Positions 35,617 through 36,902 of a stretch of DNA of 36,902 bases are shown one piece after another (position 1 is the stretch's first letter; each line of letters starts with the position of its first letter). The translations under genes and the position numbers were made by a program. The notes below the pieces were generated by a model. The model searched no databases. It saw nothing but the letters and a program-made list of their open reading frames with translations, and was not told the DNA's origin. The stretch is from assembly GCA_028875335.1 (NCBI GenBank), contig JAPPEF010000320.1, positions 1 to 36,902 on the forward strand, written 5' to 3'. This DNA comes from Gemmatimonadota bacterium (GTDB lineage Bacteria; Latescibacterota; UBA2968; UBA8231).

Positions 35617-36261
35617 TCAACCCACCTTTCCGGCGCGAGGCGTCAAGTCGTTCCACACATCGGCCAGTGCGTAGGCCCGCTTGAAACTCTGATACACGTC
35701 TTGCCACATGGCCTCGCGCAGTTCGGTGGCCTGTGCTTCGTCGCCGGCTGCGAGGGCTGCCTTGAGTTGGTCGCTTCTTGCTGCTTGGGCGGTTGCTTGG
35801 TCGCTAGCGGCGCGGGCCAAGTCGTCAGCTGCGGCCGTGAATTTGTCGATGAGTTCGTCGATGGGCGTGTCGGTGTCCGTCTCCACGTCGTACGAGTTGG
35901 AGGGCTGGAAGCGAGTTGGGTGGCGGGTGCCGTCGGGGTCGCGGCCGGTGTGGGTCGGCTGGATGTGGGGCGTGACCGACAGGTACATGATCATGGGCTC
36001 GTCGCCGATGGCCCGCACCTGATGGACCTCATCGGCGAGGGCGACGCAGAGTTGGCCCGCGCATAGCTCCTGTTCACTGCCGGCGATGTGGAAGACGCAG
36101 CGGCCTTGCAGGATGAGGAAAATCTCATGGCCGAGGTCGTGGCTGTGCAGGCCGGCCACGTCGCCCGGCTGCATGCGCAGAAAGCGGGAACGGATATGCG
36201 GCGTGACGAGGAGGTTTTTGATGTGTTCCTCTTGGCGAAAGTCGAAAATTTCAAAGGCCAT
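35617..36261 (-). CDS. Cupin-domain protein with helical C-terminal extension
   Basis: The 214-residue protein has a cupin barrel in its first 110 residues. Motif 1 is GDVAGLHSHDLGHEIFLILQ, with HxH and Glu metal ligands. Motif 2 is CVALADEVHQVRAIGDEP, with His as the fourth ligand. From about 125 a helical, Ala-rich segment follows (DELIDKFTAAADDLARAASD), which may be a coiled coil for oligomerisation. AAGGAG lies eight bases before the ATG. It is the first gene of the leftward operon, so it may be an isomerase, dioxygenase-like enzyme or sugar sensor for that pathway. Confidence 0.87.
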   Translation of the reverse strand: MAFEIFDFRQEEHIKNLLVTPHIRSRFLRMQPGDVAGLHSHDLGHEIFLILQGRCVFHIAGSEQELCAGQLCVALADEVHQVRAIGDEPMIMYLSVTPHIQPTHTGRDPDGTRHPTRFQPSNSYDVETDTDTPIDELIDKFTAAADDLARAASDQATAQAARSDQLKAALAAGDEAQATELREAMWQDVYQSFKRAYALADVWNDLTPRAGKVG

Positions 36262-36378
36262 GAATAGGCTCCTTGCAAAAGTTGATGGGGAGGGTAATCA
36301 ATATATCCAAGTATAGAGTCTCTAAAAACGTCTATGCAGAAAGCTACTCATCGGATCGGAACAGTTTGTCCGAACTTG

Positions 36379-36902
36379 TCAAACTTCGACGAATCCCTCC
36401 GGCAATCCCTCCCCCTTGACCAACGCTTCCTTCAACGCCCGCGCATGTTGGCAAATCCCCCGATAAGAAAATCCCTTACAATTGCAACTTATGTCGTTTC
36501 CCTCTACCTCCAATTCGTAGAACGCCCCCGGCTTCGACGAACTGTCCACTCGGTACAGCGCCCGCTTTGGCCCTGCCAACACCCGCGCCAACACGCGCAC
36601 TGCCTCGGCCGACGGCAAGCGCGATTTGGCCTCGGACTCGACGGCGGGCTGCGCGGCGACAAAAGCCGTCCCGGCGTCGCGCAAGAGTTTCACCACTTGC
36701 TGCTCGTCCATTGCGCCAGTGGGCAGTTCAGGCAGTACCTCCATCACCCGCCGCAACTCATCCATCACGTCGCGCTGGAAATCTTCGGGCAAGGCGTTGC
36801 CTTCGACGAGTTGGTCGATCAGCGTCGACTTGGTTTCGAGGACCGTCTTGACGAATTCGTCGATCGTGTTGCTGCCGACCATGTAGGTGACGTTGACAGC
36901 TT
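36379..36902 (-). CDS. C-terminal end of an SNF2-family helicase with SWIM zinc finger (partial)
   Basis: The frame is open to the right edge of the window, beginning AVNVTYMVGSNTIDEFVKTV, so the true start lies outside. The TIDEFVxxxLExKxxLIDQLVEG pattern is the standard end of the SNF2/RapA helicase core. Residues CNCKGFSYRGICQHARAL form a SWIM zinc finger (CxC...CxH) close to the C-terminus. SWIM-containing SNF2 ATPases remodel or translocate on DNA in repair or transcription. Only about 173 codons are visible. The stop at 36379 is followed by a gap of 117 bases before the cupin gene, in which I see nothing definite. Confidence 0.8.
   Translation of the reverse strand, partial: AVNVTYMVGSNTIDEFVKTVLETKSTLIDQLVEGNALPEDFQRDVMDELRRVMEVLPELPTGAMDEQQVVKLLRDAGTAFVAAQPAVESEAKSRLPSAEAVRVLARVLAGPKRALYRVDSSSKPGAFYELEVEGNDISCNCKGFSYRGICQHARALKEALVKGEGLPEGFVEV

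Overview
The window reads as a chromosomal segment of an uncultivated, probably Gram-negative bacterium. The gene families (phytanoyl-CoA dioxygenase, several Gfo/Idh/MocA oxidoreductases, NamZ/DUF1343, DUF2723, YqgE/AlgH, CBM9-like, creatininase, a double-length UvrA) recall Latescibacterota, Poribacteria or other FCB/PVC-like lineages. This placement is inference from gene content only. Most of the window is GC-rich with tightly packed genes. The stretches near 0.1-5.2 kb, 24.6-25.4 kb and 29.6-32.9 kb look AT-richer and carry accessory functions.

Layout. 1-5.1 kb: the start of a DUF402-like gene, an ECF sigma factor fused to an Eis-like acetyltransferase, and a leftward group of oxidoreductase, aminoglycoside-phosphotransferase-like kinase and nucleotidyltransferase. 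5.2-5.4 kb: tRNA-Val(GAC) with its own promoter and terminator. 5.4-9.9 kb: oxidoreductase, rlmH, a D,D-carboxypeptidase, a phytanoyl-CoA dioxygenase and YqgE/AlgH. 10-14.7 kb: an operon of DUF2723 membrane protein, family 2 glycosyltransferase and NamZ-like muramidase, joined by ATGA stop/start overlaps. 14.8-16.6 kb: an AAA-ATPase-like/PD-(D/E)XK protein whose start region duplicates that of the DUF2723 gene. 16.6-17.7 kb: a gene graveyard with a frameshifted mosaic ending in a trypsin-type GDSGSP motif and the C-terminal scrap of a biotin ligase. 17.7-24.6 kb: a retropepsin-like protease, a CBM9-like protein and a tandem UvrA of 1889 residues. 24.6-25.3 kb: a HigB/HigA-type toxin-antitoxin pair divergent from uvrA. 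25.4-29.6 kb: sugar isomerase-like protein, ThpR, a palindromic repeat, creatininase, THUMP-domain RNA methyltransferase and an SDR dehydrogenase. 29.6-32.9 kb: a defence-like islet. 32.9-36.9 kb: a leftward operon of cupin, oxidoreductase and glycoside-hydrolase-like protein, then the C-terminal end of an SNF2/SWIM helicase running off the window.

The most interesting region is 29.6-32.9 kb. A coiled-coil protein with a HEPN-like RxxxxH motif is followed by the C-terminal relic of a type IIG-like restriction-modification enzyme. Then come an ABC-type AAA ATPase and a DUF3226 TOPRIM protein four bases apart, and remnants of an antitoxin-like gene. An ATPase plus a separate TOPRIM protein is the architecture of PARIS (AriA/AriB) and of split OLD-type nucleases, so this pair is a candidate anti-phage system with a less-studied TOPRIM effector. 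The ECF sigma-acetyltransferase fusion is a second notable item.
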